Below are positions 1-9,566 of a stretch of 64,000 bases of DNA, piece after piece. The notes under the pieces are model-generated. The model saw only the letters and a list, made by a program, of their open reading frames with translations, was not told where the DNA came from and ran no database searches. Source of the stretch: Bacteroidales bacterium (GTDB taxonomy: Bacteria > Bacteroidota > Bacteroidia > Bacteroidales > UBA10428); NCBI GenBank assembly GCA_016935435.1, contig JAFGQZ010000046.1, positions 62,001-126,000 of the forward strand, written 5' to 3'. Numbering within the stretch: the stretch's first letter is position 1; every line of letters begins with the position of its first letter. The position numbers were made by a program, and so were the translations under genes.

Positions 1-3000
1 ATGTCTTTTTTTGTTTCGTACCATATTTCTCCCTGCCAAAGGGTTACAAGCCCTTTACAAATTGCCAGCCCGAGGCCTGTGCCCCTGTATAGCTGGTTAA
101 TGTCCCCTTCTATTTTATAGAACCTGTCGAAAACCAGGTCGCCAATACCATCAGGTATTCCAACACCGCTGTCTTTCACAAAAAATGTTACTGTATTGTC
201 GATTTTTTGAATGCCAAACTCCACAGTACCTTTTTCGGTAAACTTAAAAGCGTTCGACAACAAATTGGTAAAAACCTGTTTCAGGAGGCCTTCATCGAAG
301 TACATGCAGAAATCGTCGTCGATTGCATCGATATTTAGCTTTAAAACAAGGTTTTTATGTTGTGCTTCATATTTGTGCAAGCCATACAAATTGTTTAAAA
401 CAGGGCTTAATTTTTTGTTTATCTTGCAAAGGGTGATGTGTTGCGATTCGATATTTGATAATTCAAAGATATTGTTGATAAGGTTAATGAGCATCAGCCC
501 ATTGGCCTCAATTAGGGAAATAAATTCATCGTGTTTATCTTGTAAACTTTTGTCTTTCAGTAACGATGAGAAACCAATAATAGCGTTCATGGGGGTGCGT
601 ATTTCATGGCTCATATTGGTAAGAAACGACGATTTTAGCTTGTCGGACTCTTCTGCTTTAATCAGGGCTTTTTCAAGTTCCTTTGTCCTTTCTTCAACAA
701 GGTATTGCAGCTTGTTGCGGTGTTTGTCGAGTTCCAGGTTTTGTTTTAAAATCTGGTCTTGTTGTTGCTTTAACAGAAGGTTTGAACTCTCAAGCGATTC
801 ATACTGGCTGAGAATTTCTTCTTTTTGCAGGTTAATTTCTTCCTGCCGTTCTTCGAGAATGGCATTGGCTTCCTCCAAATCCCTGCTTCGCTGTTCAAGA
901 AACTGGTTGGCTTGCTCAAGCTGATGGGTGCGTTCTTTTACTTTCTTGTCCAGATGTATGTTTGCCATTCTTAACGACCTTACGCGCAGCCTGATAAACA
1001 GAACAACAAAAAATAGGGCAACAATTGCCAAAATAATCCTGAACCATAATGTTTGCCAAAACGGGGGGGTAACAATTATACTAAGCCGTACTTCGTTATC
1101 CGTAGGGCACATTACACCATCGTTGTTTGTAGCCTTCAGCATAAACACATATTTTCCGGGTTGCAAACCGGTATAGGTTGCAAACCTGCGGTTTGAGCCG
1201 GTTTCGATCCATTGAGGGTTAAAACCATCAAGTTTATAAAAATAAGTAATCTTTTCAGGGGCCGAATAATGTAATGCCGAAAACTCAATAATAAAATCGG
1301 CTTCGTGGTGTTTCAGGGTAATTTCGTCGGTTTCCCATACCTGTTTGTTGAACAGTACCCTTTTGTGCAGACTGTCGCCCGGCGATATTACCTTATTGTA
1401 AACCAAGAAGTTTGTGATAACCGGCCTGGCGTGTATAGGGTTTGCTTTTATTTCAGAAGGCATAAATGATACAAGTCCTTCGGTGCCACCAAAAAATATT
1501 TCACCGGCAGGGCTCATAAAACTACCTGTAGTACTGAACTCATTATTTCTAAAACCATCGGCAGGGCCATAGAATGAGCATACATACGATTGTTTGTTAT
1601 ATTTAATAATGCCTATATCAGACGAAAGCCACAAATTACCTGCTGAATCGGGCAGTACACTGAAAATACTTCGCTTGCTGGTTTGGTAATTAATAGCAGA
1701 ATGTTCAAATTTTTCTGTCTGGGGGTTAAATTTGTTTAACCCCTGTCGTGTGCCTAACCATAAATTTCCAGTTTCATCCTGGAGAATAGCATAAACGGTG
1801 TTATTACTTATGCTGAAAGGGTTTTCGGGCTTATGTAAATAGTGTTCGAATTTTTTTTCGCTTTTTTTATAACGGGTCAACCCACCACTGTTTGAACCGG
1901 CCCAAATAGTTCCGTTTTTATCGACAAAAACAGTGCGATAAAAGCCGGTATTGTTCCGCAGGCTATCGTATAATATTGAATGGTTAATAAAGGTACCTTT
2001 GGCATGGTCAAGTTCAATTAAGCCGTCAACGGTTGCAAACCATAAATTGGCCTCTTTATCGCTAGCAATTCTTTTAGTTCCATAAACAGTATGTTCCGAA
2101 ACAACAGTTAGTGAAGGCTTTATTTCGTCATGGTTGTTGTCCCCGGGTGTAAACTTAACTTTTCGCAGCACATCGAACCCAAGCCAAAAGTATCCGTTTT
2201 TATCTTCGAATATGGCAGTTACAGGTTGTGGCGAGTTGGTAAAGAAATCGTGGTATTCACCGGTTTTCTTATTATAAATAGATATACCGTTAGCTGCTTT
2301 GCCAATCCAAACATACCCCTTACTGTCTTCAAAAACCGAGGTTACGTTCCGGTCTTTGGCAATATCGGATATGCTTTTATGTACGGCAGAGTACAGCTTA
2401 AATGGCTTTTGTCGCAGGTCGGCTTTGTTAAGTCCTTGCCGCTGTGGGGCAATCCATAAATTATCGGTAACATCAATAAATAACCTTTCGATATAGTTGT
2501 TAGATATGGTGTTTGGAATTAAGATATTTGATTCAATAGGCTCAAGGCCACTATTAAAGTTAAACTTGGCCAGTCCCACTGAAGATGATATATAAATATT
2601 GCCAAAATTATCTTCTACAAAATTAATCCACGACCCTGGCGATTTACCTATAAATAAGGGATGAACTTCAAACAAGTTGCTGTCGATATGTTCTTTTTTA
2701 CAGGCATATATTTTGTATTCGGGGGTGTTTGAAGCTGCATAGATATTTCCCTGCCTGTCGATATATAAGCCTGCAAGGTTTATGGCATTGGCAAGCAAGG
2801 ATTTTGAATTGCCTGTTTGGGCATCGTAACACAATAAGCCCCTGTTTGTTGTCCCAATCCATACTTCCCCTTTCTTTTTCGAGTAAACAAAGGTGAAATT
2901 ATACGAGCTGGTAATAATGTTTTTCGACAGGGAAGCATAAGTTGAAAGGCTGAAGTTTTGCTTGTTTAGTATCCGAATGGTATTTCCCTGGGTAAACCAT

Positions 3001-3584
3001 ATATTTCCATGTCCATCGTCGGCAAAAGAATTAATACGTCCCCCGGCTGCAAAACTATTACCGCAAACGCCGCAAACAAACTGATCGGTTTGGGGGTGGT
3101 ACCTGAAAATTCCCGAAGGTGTTACTGCCCAAAGGTTTCTGTGGTTATCTTCGTAAAAATTGCTGAATTCGTTGCTTAATAATACTTTGTTGCTTGAATC
3201 GGTAGCATAGTAAGAAAACTTTTCTGTAGAAAGTACCATCTTTCCAATACCGCCACTACTAAAAGAAATCCAAAGGTTCCCTTTAGAGTCGCAATATACA
3301 ACATCTATCGATTTGTGGGCAATGCTGTTAGGCTTGACGGCATCGGGCTGAAAAACTTTAAAGTCATATCCGTCGAATCGGGCGAGGCCGTAATTTGTTC
3401 CAAACCACATAAACCCTTTAGCGTCCTGGGTTGCTGCGCGTACGTAATTATGTGGTAACCCTTGCTCAATGGTTATTTTCTCAAAGCGTAGCCTGTCGGG
3501 TCTGTATTGCGCAGGCAGCAAATAGTGAAATAGCATCAAACAGGCTGTTAATGCCAGTAATTTATATGTTGTGGTTTTTATCAT
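1..3584 (-). CDS. Two-component propeller sensor histidine kinase (HTCS-like), 3' end cut by window edge
   Basis: Likely senses glycan fragments in the periplasm and signals to a response regulator or a fused regulator. I read it on the minus strand from ATG at 3582-3584. A hydrophobic signal segment is followed by many blades of the regulator-propeller type (the first includes GFMWFGTNYGLARFDG), a Y_Y_Y domain, one membrane helix near residues 845-865, an unusually long charged coiled coil, and a HisKA domain with SHEIRTPMNAIIG (phospho-acceptor His993). An ATPase domain follows, with LLSNAFKF (N box) and GTGLGLA (G2 box) close to position 70. The reading frame is open at base 1, so whether a receiver and AraC-type domain follow cannot be seen. 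It is divergent from the GH92 operon, which suggests that operon is its target. The domain type is certain; the target is inferred. Confidence 0.9.
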   Translation of the reverse strand, partial: MIKTTTYKLLALTACLMLFHYLLPAQYRPDRLRFEKITIEQGLPHNYVRAATQDAKGFMWFGTNYGLARFDGYDFKVFQPDAVKPNSIAHKSIDVVYCDSKGNLWISFSSGGIGKMVLSTEKFSYYATDSSNKVLLSNEFSNFYEDNHRNLWAVTPSGIFRYHPQTDQFVCGVCGNSFAAGGRINSFADDGHGNIWFTQGNTIRILNKQNFSLSTYASLSKNIITSSYNFTFVYSKKKGEVWIGTTNRGLLCYDAQTGNSKSLLANAINLAGLYIDRQGNIYAASNTPEYKIYACKKEHIDSNLFEVHPLFIGKSPGSWINFVEDNFGNIYISSSVGLAKFNFNSGLEPIESNILIPNTISNNYIERLFIDVTDNLWIAPQRQGLNKADLRQKPFKLYSAVHKSISDIAKDRNVTSVFEDSKGYVWIGKAANGISIYNKKTGEYHDFFTNSPQPVTAIFEDKNGYFWLGFDVLRKVKFTPGDNNHDEIKPSLTVVSEHTVYGTKRIASDKEANLWFATVDGLIELDHAKGTFINHSILYDSLRNNTGFYRTVFVDKNGTIWAGSNSGGLTRYKKSEKKFEHYLHKPENPFSISNNTVYAILQDETGNLWLGTRQGLNKFNPQTEKFEHSAINYQTSKRSIFSVLPDSAGNLWLSSDIGIIKYNKQSYVCSFYGPADGFRNNEFSTTGSFMSPAGEIFFGGTEGLVSFMPSEIKANPIHARPVITNFLVYNKVISPGDSLHKRVLFNKQVWETDEITLKHHEADFIIEFSALHYSAPEKITYFYKLDGFNPQWIETGSNRRFATYTGLQPGKYVFMLKATNNDGVMCPTDNEVRLSIIVTPPFWQTLWFRIILAIVALFFVVLFIRLRVRSLRMANIHLDKKVKERTHQLEQANQFLEQRSRDLEEANAILEERQEEINLQKEEILSQYESLESSNLLLKQQQDQILKQNLELDKHRNKLQYLVEERTKELEKALIKAEESDKLKSSFLTNMSHEIRTPMNAIIGFSSLLKDKSLQDKHDEFISLIEANGLMLINLINNIFELSNIESQHITLCKINKKLSPVLNNLYGLHKYEAQHKNLVLKLNIDAIDDDFCMYFDEGLLKQVFTNLLSNAFKFTEKGTVEFGIQKIDNTVTFFVKDSGVGIPDGIGDLVFDRFYKIEGDINQLYRGTGLGLAICKGLVTLWQGEIWYETKKD

Positions 3585-3974
3585 TGCTATTGTTGCATTA
3601 CAAATTTAACAGGATTTTTATACAATCAAAGAAATACTGCCAAATAGTACTTTTCATTATTTTCCTGAAACAAGTTTTATTTTCAATATAAACTTTTGTT
3701 ATACAAGGTTTAAAAAAGTATAAAATACTTTTAAAAAATAATATATTTGTAAAAGACTAATAATTGTATTAATTTTTATTAATGCTCGAAATATTGATGG
3801 ACAAAGGATTATTAAAACATACAAAATCTAATAGGCGGTACTTATATGCCCTCAGCGCACATTTAAATATTAGCCAGAAACAAAACAATGAATCCGCCGG
3901 TTTATAAATCAAAAAACACAATAGTAAATATACCCAGATGGGTGTTCTGTATTACCCATAAAACAAATTTAAAA
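3585..3974. other. Divergent intergenic region between the sensor kinase and the GH92 operon
   Basis: About 390 AT-rich bases with no coding frame that looks real. It holds the probable promoter of the sensor gene (3601-3630). A TATATTTG element at 3742-3749 on the plus strand could be the -7 box of the GH92 operon, but I see no good TTTG at the right distance upstream. A frame open from 3888 to the GH92 start adds only a non-signal-like extension, so I treat it as untranslated leader. Confidence 0.5.
3601..3630 (-). promoter_or_regulatory. Candidate Bacteroidota promoter of the left-edge sensor kinase
   Basis: Read on the minus strand, TTTG (3627-3630) lies 18 bases before TAAATTTG (3601-3608), matching the -33 TTTG / -7 TAnnTTTG pattern. 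Transcription would begin about a dozen bases before the ATG at 3584. Confidence 0.5.
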
Positions 3975-6302
3975 ATGATGAAAAGAATTCTTACAACATT
4001 TATCCTGGCGGCAATTATGCTGGCATCGTGTCATAAACAGGCCGACCGAAATGTTTGCGGGAAAGATTTAAAGACTTCCCTGGTAGATTATGTGAACCCG
4101 CTTATGGGCACCGATTCGAAATTCGACCTGTCAAACGGCAACACCTATCCGGCAATTGCTACCCCCTGGGGAATGAACTTTTGGACACCCATGACTTCCA
4201 AAATGGGCGATGGTTGGACCTACAAGTATGCCGACAATAAAATTCGGGGTATAAAACAAACGCACCAACCCAGCCCGTGGATAAACGATTATGGGGCTTT
4301 CTCCCTGATGGCTGTTTCCGGTAAACTAAAATACGAAGAAAACGAAAGGGCATCGTGGTTTTCGCACAAGGCCGAAACTGTAAATCCTCACTATTATAAG
4401 GTATATCTCGCCGATTACGATGTTTGTGTGGAATTGAGCCCGACCGAACGTGCCGCACATTTTAAGTTTACCTTTCCCGAATCCGATTCGTCGTACGTTT
4501 TGCTCGATGGCTTTTTTAAAGGCTCCATGGTAAAAATTATTCCCGAAGAAAGGAAAATAATCGGGTATTGCAGAAACAATAATGGCGGGGTGCCCGAGAA
4601 CTTCCATAATTATTTTGTGGCTGTATTCGATAAGGACTTTATGGTATCGCATACCTGGGCCGACAACTGGAAACTGCAAAGGGGAACTAACGAAAGCACA
4701 GGCGACCATGTTGGAGCTATTGTAGGTTTTAAAACAGAAAAGGGCGAAGCTGTGCATGTAAAGGTGGCATCGTCGTTCATCAGCCACGAACAGGCCGAAC
4801 TAAACCTTACGCGCGAAATTGGTGCCGAATCGTTTGAAGCCACCCTAAAAAAAGCCAAAATTGCCTGGGAAAAAGAGCTGGAAAGGATTGTTGTTAAGGA
4901 TAGTTCCATTGATAACATCCGTACTTTTTATTCCTGCCTGTACAGGGTATTGCTCTTTCCGCGGAAATTTTATGAAATTGACAAAGACGGAAAAATTGTG
5001 CATTACAGTCCGTACAATGGCAAGGTCCTGCCTGGTTACATGTTTACCGATAACGGGTTCTGGGACACCTTCAGGGCTGTTTTCCCTTTCTTTAACCTGA
5101 TGTACCGAGAGCTGAACAGCCAAATAATGGAAGGGTTGGCAAATACCTATCTCGAATCGGGATGGTTGCCTGAGTGGGCAAGTCCCGGCCATCGCGATTG
5201 CATGATTGGCTCAAATTCTGCCCCTATAATCTCCGATGCATATTTAAAAGGCAATATCAGAGATTCGGTTGCCAGTATCTTGTTTGAAGCAATGATTAAA
5301 AATGCCACGGTTGAACAAGGCCGTCCGGCGCGTTCTGTTGGCAGGGAAGGGCTCGCTTATTACAATACGCTCGGTTATGTGCCCTATAATGTTGGGGTAA
5401 ACGAAAATGCAGCCCGTACACTGGAATACGCCTACGCCGATTTTGCCATTGCAAAAATGGCCGAAGCTATGGGCATGGCCGATACGGCGCAGAAATACTA
5501 TCAAAAGTCGATGAACTATAAAAACCTGTTTGACAAATCGACGGGATGGATGCGGGGCAAAAACCTCGATGGTACCTTCCAGGAACCTTTTAACCCCTTG
5601 AAATGGGGCGATGCCTTTACCGAAGGAAACAGCCTGCACTACACCTGGTCGGTTTTTCACGACATTCAGGGACTGATTGATCTGATGGGGGGTAAAGAAG
5701 CCTTTATTAAACAGCTTGACAATGTTTTTGAAATGCCGCCAAAGTTCGACGATTCGTATTACGGTTTCACCATTCACGAAATACGCGAAATGCAAATTGT
5801 GAATATGGGCAACTATGCACACGGCAACCAACCCATACAACACATGATTTATCTTTACAATTATGCCAATGCCCCTTACAAGGCGCAAAAACGGGTACGT
5901 GAAGTGCTTACAAGGCTTTATTCTGCATCTCCCGACGGATATTGTGGCGATGAAGACAACGGGCAAACTTCGGCCTGGTATATATTTAGTTCAATGGGGT
6001 TCTATCCGGTTGCTCCGGTTACCGATCAGTATATAATTGGCTGCCCCCTGTTCGACGAAGTTGTTATAACACTTGAGAATGGCAAAAAACTCTCAATTGC
6101 ATCATCAAACAATTCGGCTGAGAACTTCTATATTAATTCGTTGAAGTTTAACGAGGAAAAATATACAAATACTTATTTTACTTATAACGATCTGCTTAAG
6201 GGTGGAAAAATTGTTTTTGATATGTGCAGTGCCCCAAATGAAAACTGGGGAAGCAAGCCAGTAAACCAGCCATATTCGCTAAGCCGCGAAAAGACAGACT
6301 AA
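3975..6302 (+). CDS. GH92 family alpha-mannosidase-like lipoprotein
   Basis: Predicted surface or periplasmic exo-acting glycosidase on mannosides (GH92, calcium-dependent family). I start it at the ATG at 3975 because MMKRILTTFILAAIMLASC is a lipoprotein signal with lipobox LASC; an earlier in-frame ATG at 3888 would bury the signal. Length is about 775 residues, normal for GH92. The N-terminal hallmark YVNPLMGTD and the C-terminal motif DEDNGQTSAWYIFSSMGFYP are present, so the aspartates that act as base are kept. The family motif GNEP, whose Glu is the general acid, reads HGNQP here (Gln619 from this start, codon 5829-5831). The next gene follows 46 bases downstream in the same direction. 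The family is certain; the substrate is not, given the Glu-to-Gln change. Confidence 0.93.
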   Translation: MMKRILTTFILAAIMLASCHKQADRNVCGKDLKTSLVDYVNPLMGTDSKFDLSNGNTYPAIATPWGMNFWTPMTSKMGDGWTYKYADNKIRGIKQTHQPSPWINDYGAFSLMAVSGKLKYEENERASWFSHKAETVNPHYYKVYLADYDVCVELSPTERAAHFKFTFPESDSSYVLLDGFFKGSMVKIIPEERKIIGYCRNNNGGVPENFHNYFVAVFDKDFMVSHTWADNWKLQRGTNESTGDHVGAIVGFKTEKGEAVHVKVASSFISHEQAELNLTREIGAESFEATLKKAKIAWEKELERIVVKDSSIDNIRTFYSCLYRVLLFPRKFYEIDKDGKIVHYSPYNGKVLPGYMFTDNGFWDTFRAVFPFFNLMYRELNSQIMEGLANTYLESGWLPEWASPGHRDCMIGSNSAPIISDAYLKGNIRDSVASILFEAMIKNATVEQGRPARSVGREGLAYYNTLGYVPYNVGVNENAARTLEYAYADFAIAKMAEAMGMADTAQKYYQKSMNYKNLFDKSTGWMRGKNLDGTFQEPFNPLKWGDAFTEGNSLHYTWSVFHDIQGLIDLMGGKEAFIKQLDNVFEMPPKFDDSYYGFTIHEIREMQIVNMGNYAHGNQPIQHMIYLYNYANAPYKAQKRVREVLTRLYSASPDGYCGDEDNGQTSAWYIFSSMGFYPVAPVTDQYIIGCPLFDEVVITLENGKKLSIASSNNSAENFYINSLKFNEEKYTNTYFTYNDLLKGGKIVFDMCSAPNENWGSKPVNQPYSLSREKTD

Positions 6303-6348
6303 TGAATGAACAATAGCATGAAATTTCTGAAACTTAATTATTATAATC

Positions 6349-8898
6349 ATGAGTAAACCAATTTTTTTAAGTTTATTGGCAGCTGTTATGCTGCACCTGG
6401 GGTCCTTTTCTCAGGACTTCAGGCCACCTGCAGTGCCGTTGGTGGCACACGATCCGTATTTCAGTATCTGGTCGCCTTCCGATAATTTATACGACCGCGA
6501 ACCTGTTCACTGGACCGGCAGGGACAATGCATTGCACAGCATACTAAGGGTCGATGGCAAATCGTACCGAGTAATGGGAAGCCATCCATCGAACCTCGAA
6601 CCAATAAAACAAACAGGGGTAACCGTGTACCCTACACGCACTGTTTACCAGTTTAAAAATTCCGAGGTTTCATTGGAACTGGTATTTACTACCCCTTCGT
6701 TAATGAACAATCTCGATGTTCTGTCGCGCCCCGTTACTTATATCAACTGGAATGTGAAATCGGTCGATGGCAAAGAGCACGATGTGCAGGTTTATTTCGA
6801 TTGCAGCGCTACTCTTGCAGTGAACGAGCCGGAACAGGAAGTTGGCTGGGACTCGCCCACAATAGAGGGCTTAAATGTGCTACGCCTGGGCACAACCGAT
6901 CAGCCTGTACTGCAAAAAAGGGGCGATGACATACGCATCGACTGGGGCTATGTTTATTTTGCCATTCCCCAAGGCCAGAAACCTCAATTACTGGCCGGTC
7001 GCAGCAACGAGCTTATTCATTCCTTCATTTCCGATGGAAAAGTGCCCGAATCGACAAATTTGTCGCAACCCCGCCGTGTGCGCGAAGGATGGGTTTCCCT
7101 GGGGGCTTCATGGAATTTAGGAAAGGTAGGGCTAACGGCAGTAAGCACACAAGCACTGTTAGCTTACGACGATATTTACAGCATTAAGTACTTCGATGCA
7201 AACCTTCCTGCATGGTGGAAACGTAATGGCGCAACTATGGAGCAATTACTGCCTCAGGCATTAGGAGAATACAAAAAACTTTCGGCAGAATGTGCCGCCT
7301 TCGACACAGAACTAATGGCCGACATGGAAAAGGCCGGTGGCAAAAAATATGCGATGGTTAATGCGTTGGTTTACAGACAGGTTCTTGCTGCGCATAAACT
7401 GGTGGCCGACGAAAACGGCAAACCTCTTCTTTTTTCAAAAGAAAACAACAGCAACGGCTGCATGGCAACGGTTGATGTAATATACCCTGCTGCACCGTAT
7501 TTCTTCTTGTTTAGCAAAGAACTGACAAAGGCCATGCTTCAGCCGGTATTTTCTTATGCAGCGTCGGAAAGGTGGAAATTTCCGTTTGCCCCTCACGATT
7601 TGGGTACCTACCCGCACGCAACCGGACAGGTATATGGCGGGGGCGAAATTTCTGAGGAAAACCAAATGCCTGTTGAGGAGTCGGCAAATATGATTATAAT
7701 GACAGCCGCTTTGGCCCAAATGGAAGGCAATGCCTCGTACGCTCAGGAAAATTGGGCTGTGCTGGAAAAATGGAGCGAATACCTTCTCTCGAAAGGGTTC
7801 GATCCGGAAAACCAACTTTGTACCGATGACTTTGCCGGTCACCTGGCCCACAACATTAACCTTTCGGCTAAAGCTATTGTTGCCCTTGGGTGTTATGCAA
7901 AACTTTGCGACATGACAGGCAGTAAGAAAAAAGCCAAAGAAATACGTGAAACTACCGAAGGCATGGTTAAAAAATGGATCGAACAGGCAACCGAAGGCGA
8001 CCATACCCGTTTGGCATTCGACAGGCCTGGTACCTGGAGCCAAAAATATAACCTTGTATGGGATGAAATTCTTGGCCTGAACCTGTTCCCCCGGGAAGTT
8101 ATTGATAAAGAAATTGCCCATTACAAAAAAATGCAGGCCGAGTTTGGGTTACCGCTCGACAGCCGCGAAAGATATACCAAAAACGACTGGATTACCTGGA
8201 CTGCTACCATGGCTACTACCAAAGAAGATTTTATGGAGCTGTTCAATCCAATCTATCATTTTGCGAATAAAACCCCTCAAAGGGTGCCTTTGTCGGATTG
8301 GTACATTACCGACAATGCATATATGGTTGGCTTTAAAGCCCGATCGGTTGTAGGCGGTTTTTATATTAAAATGATTGCCGATAAAGAAACCTGGAACAAA
8401 TGGCTCAATAAAGGCACGAATGTTACCGGCCCCTGGGCACCTCTAAAACTGGTAGAGCTGGGTAAAGAAATATTGGCCCATTCGGCACGCCAGGGATACG
8501 AATGGAAATATACCCTTCAGTTTCCTGCCGGCGACTGGTACAAGCCCGGTTTCAACGACGAAAACTGGCAGACAGGTACAGCTGGCTTTGGCTCGCTCGA
8601 TATTCCGTTTAGCCGCACCCATTGGCAGACAAACGAAATTTGGGTACGCCGCACCTTTACAATCGATGAACTGTCGGACAAAAAGCTGGCTTTAAACATA
8701 TTCCACGACGAAGACGCTGAAGTATATATTAATGGCGAACTTGTTGCCCGTTTATATAGCTACACAACTTCGTACCAGAAAGTGTTACTCGATAAGCACG
8801 TTAAAGATGTTTTGAAAATTGGGGCCAACACCATTGCTGTTCATTGCCGACAGACAGTCGGGGGGCAGTTTATCGATGTTGGACTTGCCGAATATTAA
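6349..8898 (+). CDS. DUF4965/DUF1793 (glutaminase-A-like) secreted protein
   Basis: An 849-residue exported protein of the family annotated as DUF4964-DUF5127-DUF4965-DUF1793, related to fungal glutaminase A. In Bacteroidota it is common in glycan loci and its true substrate is not established. A signal peptide covers roughly residues 1-21 and ends at SFSQ. The N-terminal VPLVAHDPYFSIWSPSDNLY and the helical middle part (for example FAPHDLGTYPHA and RPGTWSQKYNLVWDEILGL) are family hallmarks. About 130 C-terminal residues look like a jelly-roll, galactose-binding-like domain (W..TFTID..F.DEDAEVYINGE), as in beta-galactosidase N-termini. It probably shares a transcript with the GH92 gene, and a strong terminator follows. 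Family call firm, activity unknown. Confidence 0.85.
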   Translation: MSKPIFLSLLAAVMLHLGSFSQDFRPPAVPLVAHDPYFSIWSPSDNLYDREPVHWTGRDNALHSILRVDGKSYRVMGSHPSNLEPIKQTGVTVYPTRTVYQFKNSEVSLELVFTTPSLMNNLDVLSRPVTYINWNVKSVDGKEHDVQVYFDCSATLAVNEPEQEVGWDSPTIEGLNVLRLGTTDQPVLQKRGDDIRIDWGYVYFAIPQGQKPQLLAGRSNELIHSFISDGKVPESTNLSQPRRVREGWVSLGASWNLGKVGLTAVSTQALLAYDDIYSIKYFDANLPAWWKRNGATMEQLLPQALGEYKKLSAECAAFDTELMADMEKAGGKKYAMVNALVYRQVLAAHKLVADENGKPLLFSKENNSNGCMATVDVIYPAAPYFFLFSKELTKAMLQPVFSYAASERWKFPFAPHDLGTYPHATGQVYGGGEISEENQMPVEESANMIIMTAALAQMEGNASYAQENWAVLEKWSEYLLSKGFDPENQLCTDDFAGHLAHNINLSAKAIVALGCYAKLCDMTGSKKKAKEIRETTEGMVKKWIEQATEGDHTRLAFDRPGTWSQKYNLVWDEILGLNLFPREVIDKEIAHYKKMQAEFGLPLDSRERYTKNDWITWTATMATTKEDFMELFNPIYHFANKTPQRVPLSDWYITDNAYMVGFKARSVVGGFYIKMIADKETWNKWLNKGTNVTGPWAPLKLVELGKEILAHSARQGYEWKYTLQFPAGDWYKPGFNDENWQTGTAGFGSLDIPFSRTHWQTNEIWVRRTFTIDELSDKKLALNIFHDEDAEVYINGELVARLYSYTTSYQKVLLDKHVKDVLKIGANTIAVHCRQTVGGQFIDVGLAEY

Positions 8899-8905
8899 TT
8901 GACAT

Positions 8906-8941
8906 AAAAAACCCGGTATCTCAACAATACCGGGTTTTTTC
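8906..8941. terminator. Bidirectional rho-independent terminator
   Basis: Perfect inverted repeat AAAAAACCCGGTAT (8906-8919) and ATACCGGGTTTTTT (8927-8940) with a 7-base loop. It follows the DUF4965 stop by 7 bases. Because it has A and T tracts on both sides it can also serve the convergent MORN gene. Confidence 0.9.
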
Positions 8942-8982
8942 TTCTTACAGAATGAATATTTATTATTTAACCAGGCATTATT

Positions 8983-9432
8983 CTATAACGATCCTTTAAA
9001 CTGCCCGTTCTCGTAAAGCCCTTCCTGGGCAGAGCCATCGGCCCAGGTGTATTTCCCTTTTCCATGGAACTTATTGTTTTTAAAATACCCGGTATATTTA
9101 TCGCCGTTCGGATAAAAGAATATCCCATACCCATCTTGTATGCCGTTTTTCCATTCACCGGTATATTTTGAGCCATCGCTCCATGTGTATGTGCCCTGGC
9201 CGTGAAACAAATCGTTTGACCACATACCATCGTATTTATCGCCATTTTTGAAGAAATTGGCACCACTGCCATTTTTCTGCCCGCCTTTCCAGTTGCCGTG
9301 GTAAATATCGCCATTGGCATAAATATATTTGCCAAAGCCATCATTACAGGCGCCTTCAACACAGCCGGTTTCCTGGGCCGAAAGCCACCCACAGGCAAAA
9401 ATTCCAAGTATTACTAACAATTTAGTTTTCAT
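8983..9432 (-). CDS. MORN-repeat exported protein
   Basis: 149 residues. A signal peptide (about residues 1-19, ending WLSAQ) is followed by five or so MORN repeats of about 23 residues, each of the form GDxYxGxWKNGxxxGxGxYxxxxG (for example NGDIYHGNWKGGQKNGSG). MORN repeats form extended beta-hairpin arrays; a specific function cannot be given, and in bacteria many such proteins are uncharacterised. It stands alone, convergent with the DUF4965 gene. The repeats keep a second frame (8967-9407) open too, but only this frame has the signal peptide and MORN glycines. Confidence 0.85.
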   Translation of the reverse strand: MKTKLLVILGIFACGWLSAQETGCVEGACNDGFGKYIYANGDIYHGNWKGGQKNGSGANFFKNGDKYDGMWSNDLFHGQGTYTWSDGSKYTGEWKNGIQDGYGIFFYPNGDKYTGYFKNNKFHGKGKYTWADGSAQEGLYENGQFKGSL

Positions 9433-9566
9433 TGTATAAAATTTTATTTCAATTTAAGCATTTTGAACTATAAATCAAACAGTCAAAATTGAGGCCAAAA
9501 ATAAATGTACAGGATGATAAATTAGTAATAAGGCCGGTTTACATGAGTAAACAGGGGTTGGCAACG

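Noticed and set aside
3888-3974. Longer N-terminus of the GH92 gene
   Set aside because: It would put 29 residues before a clear lipoprotein signal peptide.
4326-5966. Long open frames on the minus strand opposite the GH92 gene
   Set aside because: They mirror the GH92 codon bias, have no recognisable domain or start context and are overlapped by a certain gene.
8967-9407. Long second open frame across the MORN gene
   Set aside because: It results from the periodic MORN repeat; only the frame at 8983-9432 has a signal peptide and repeat glycines.
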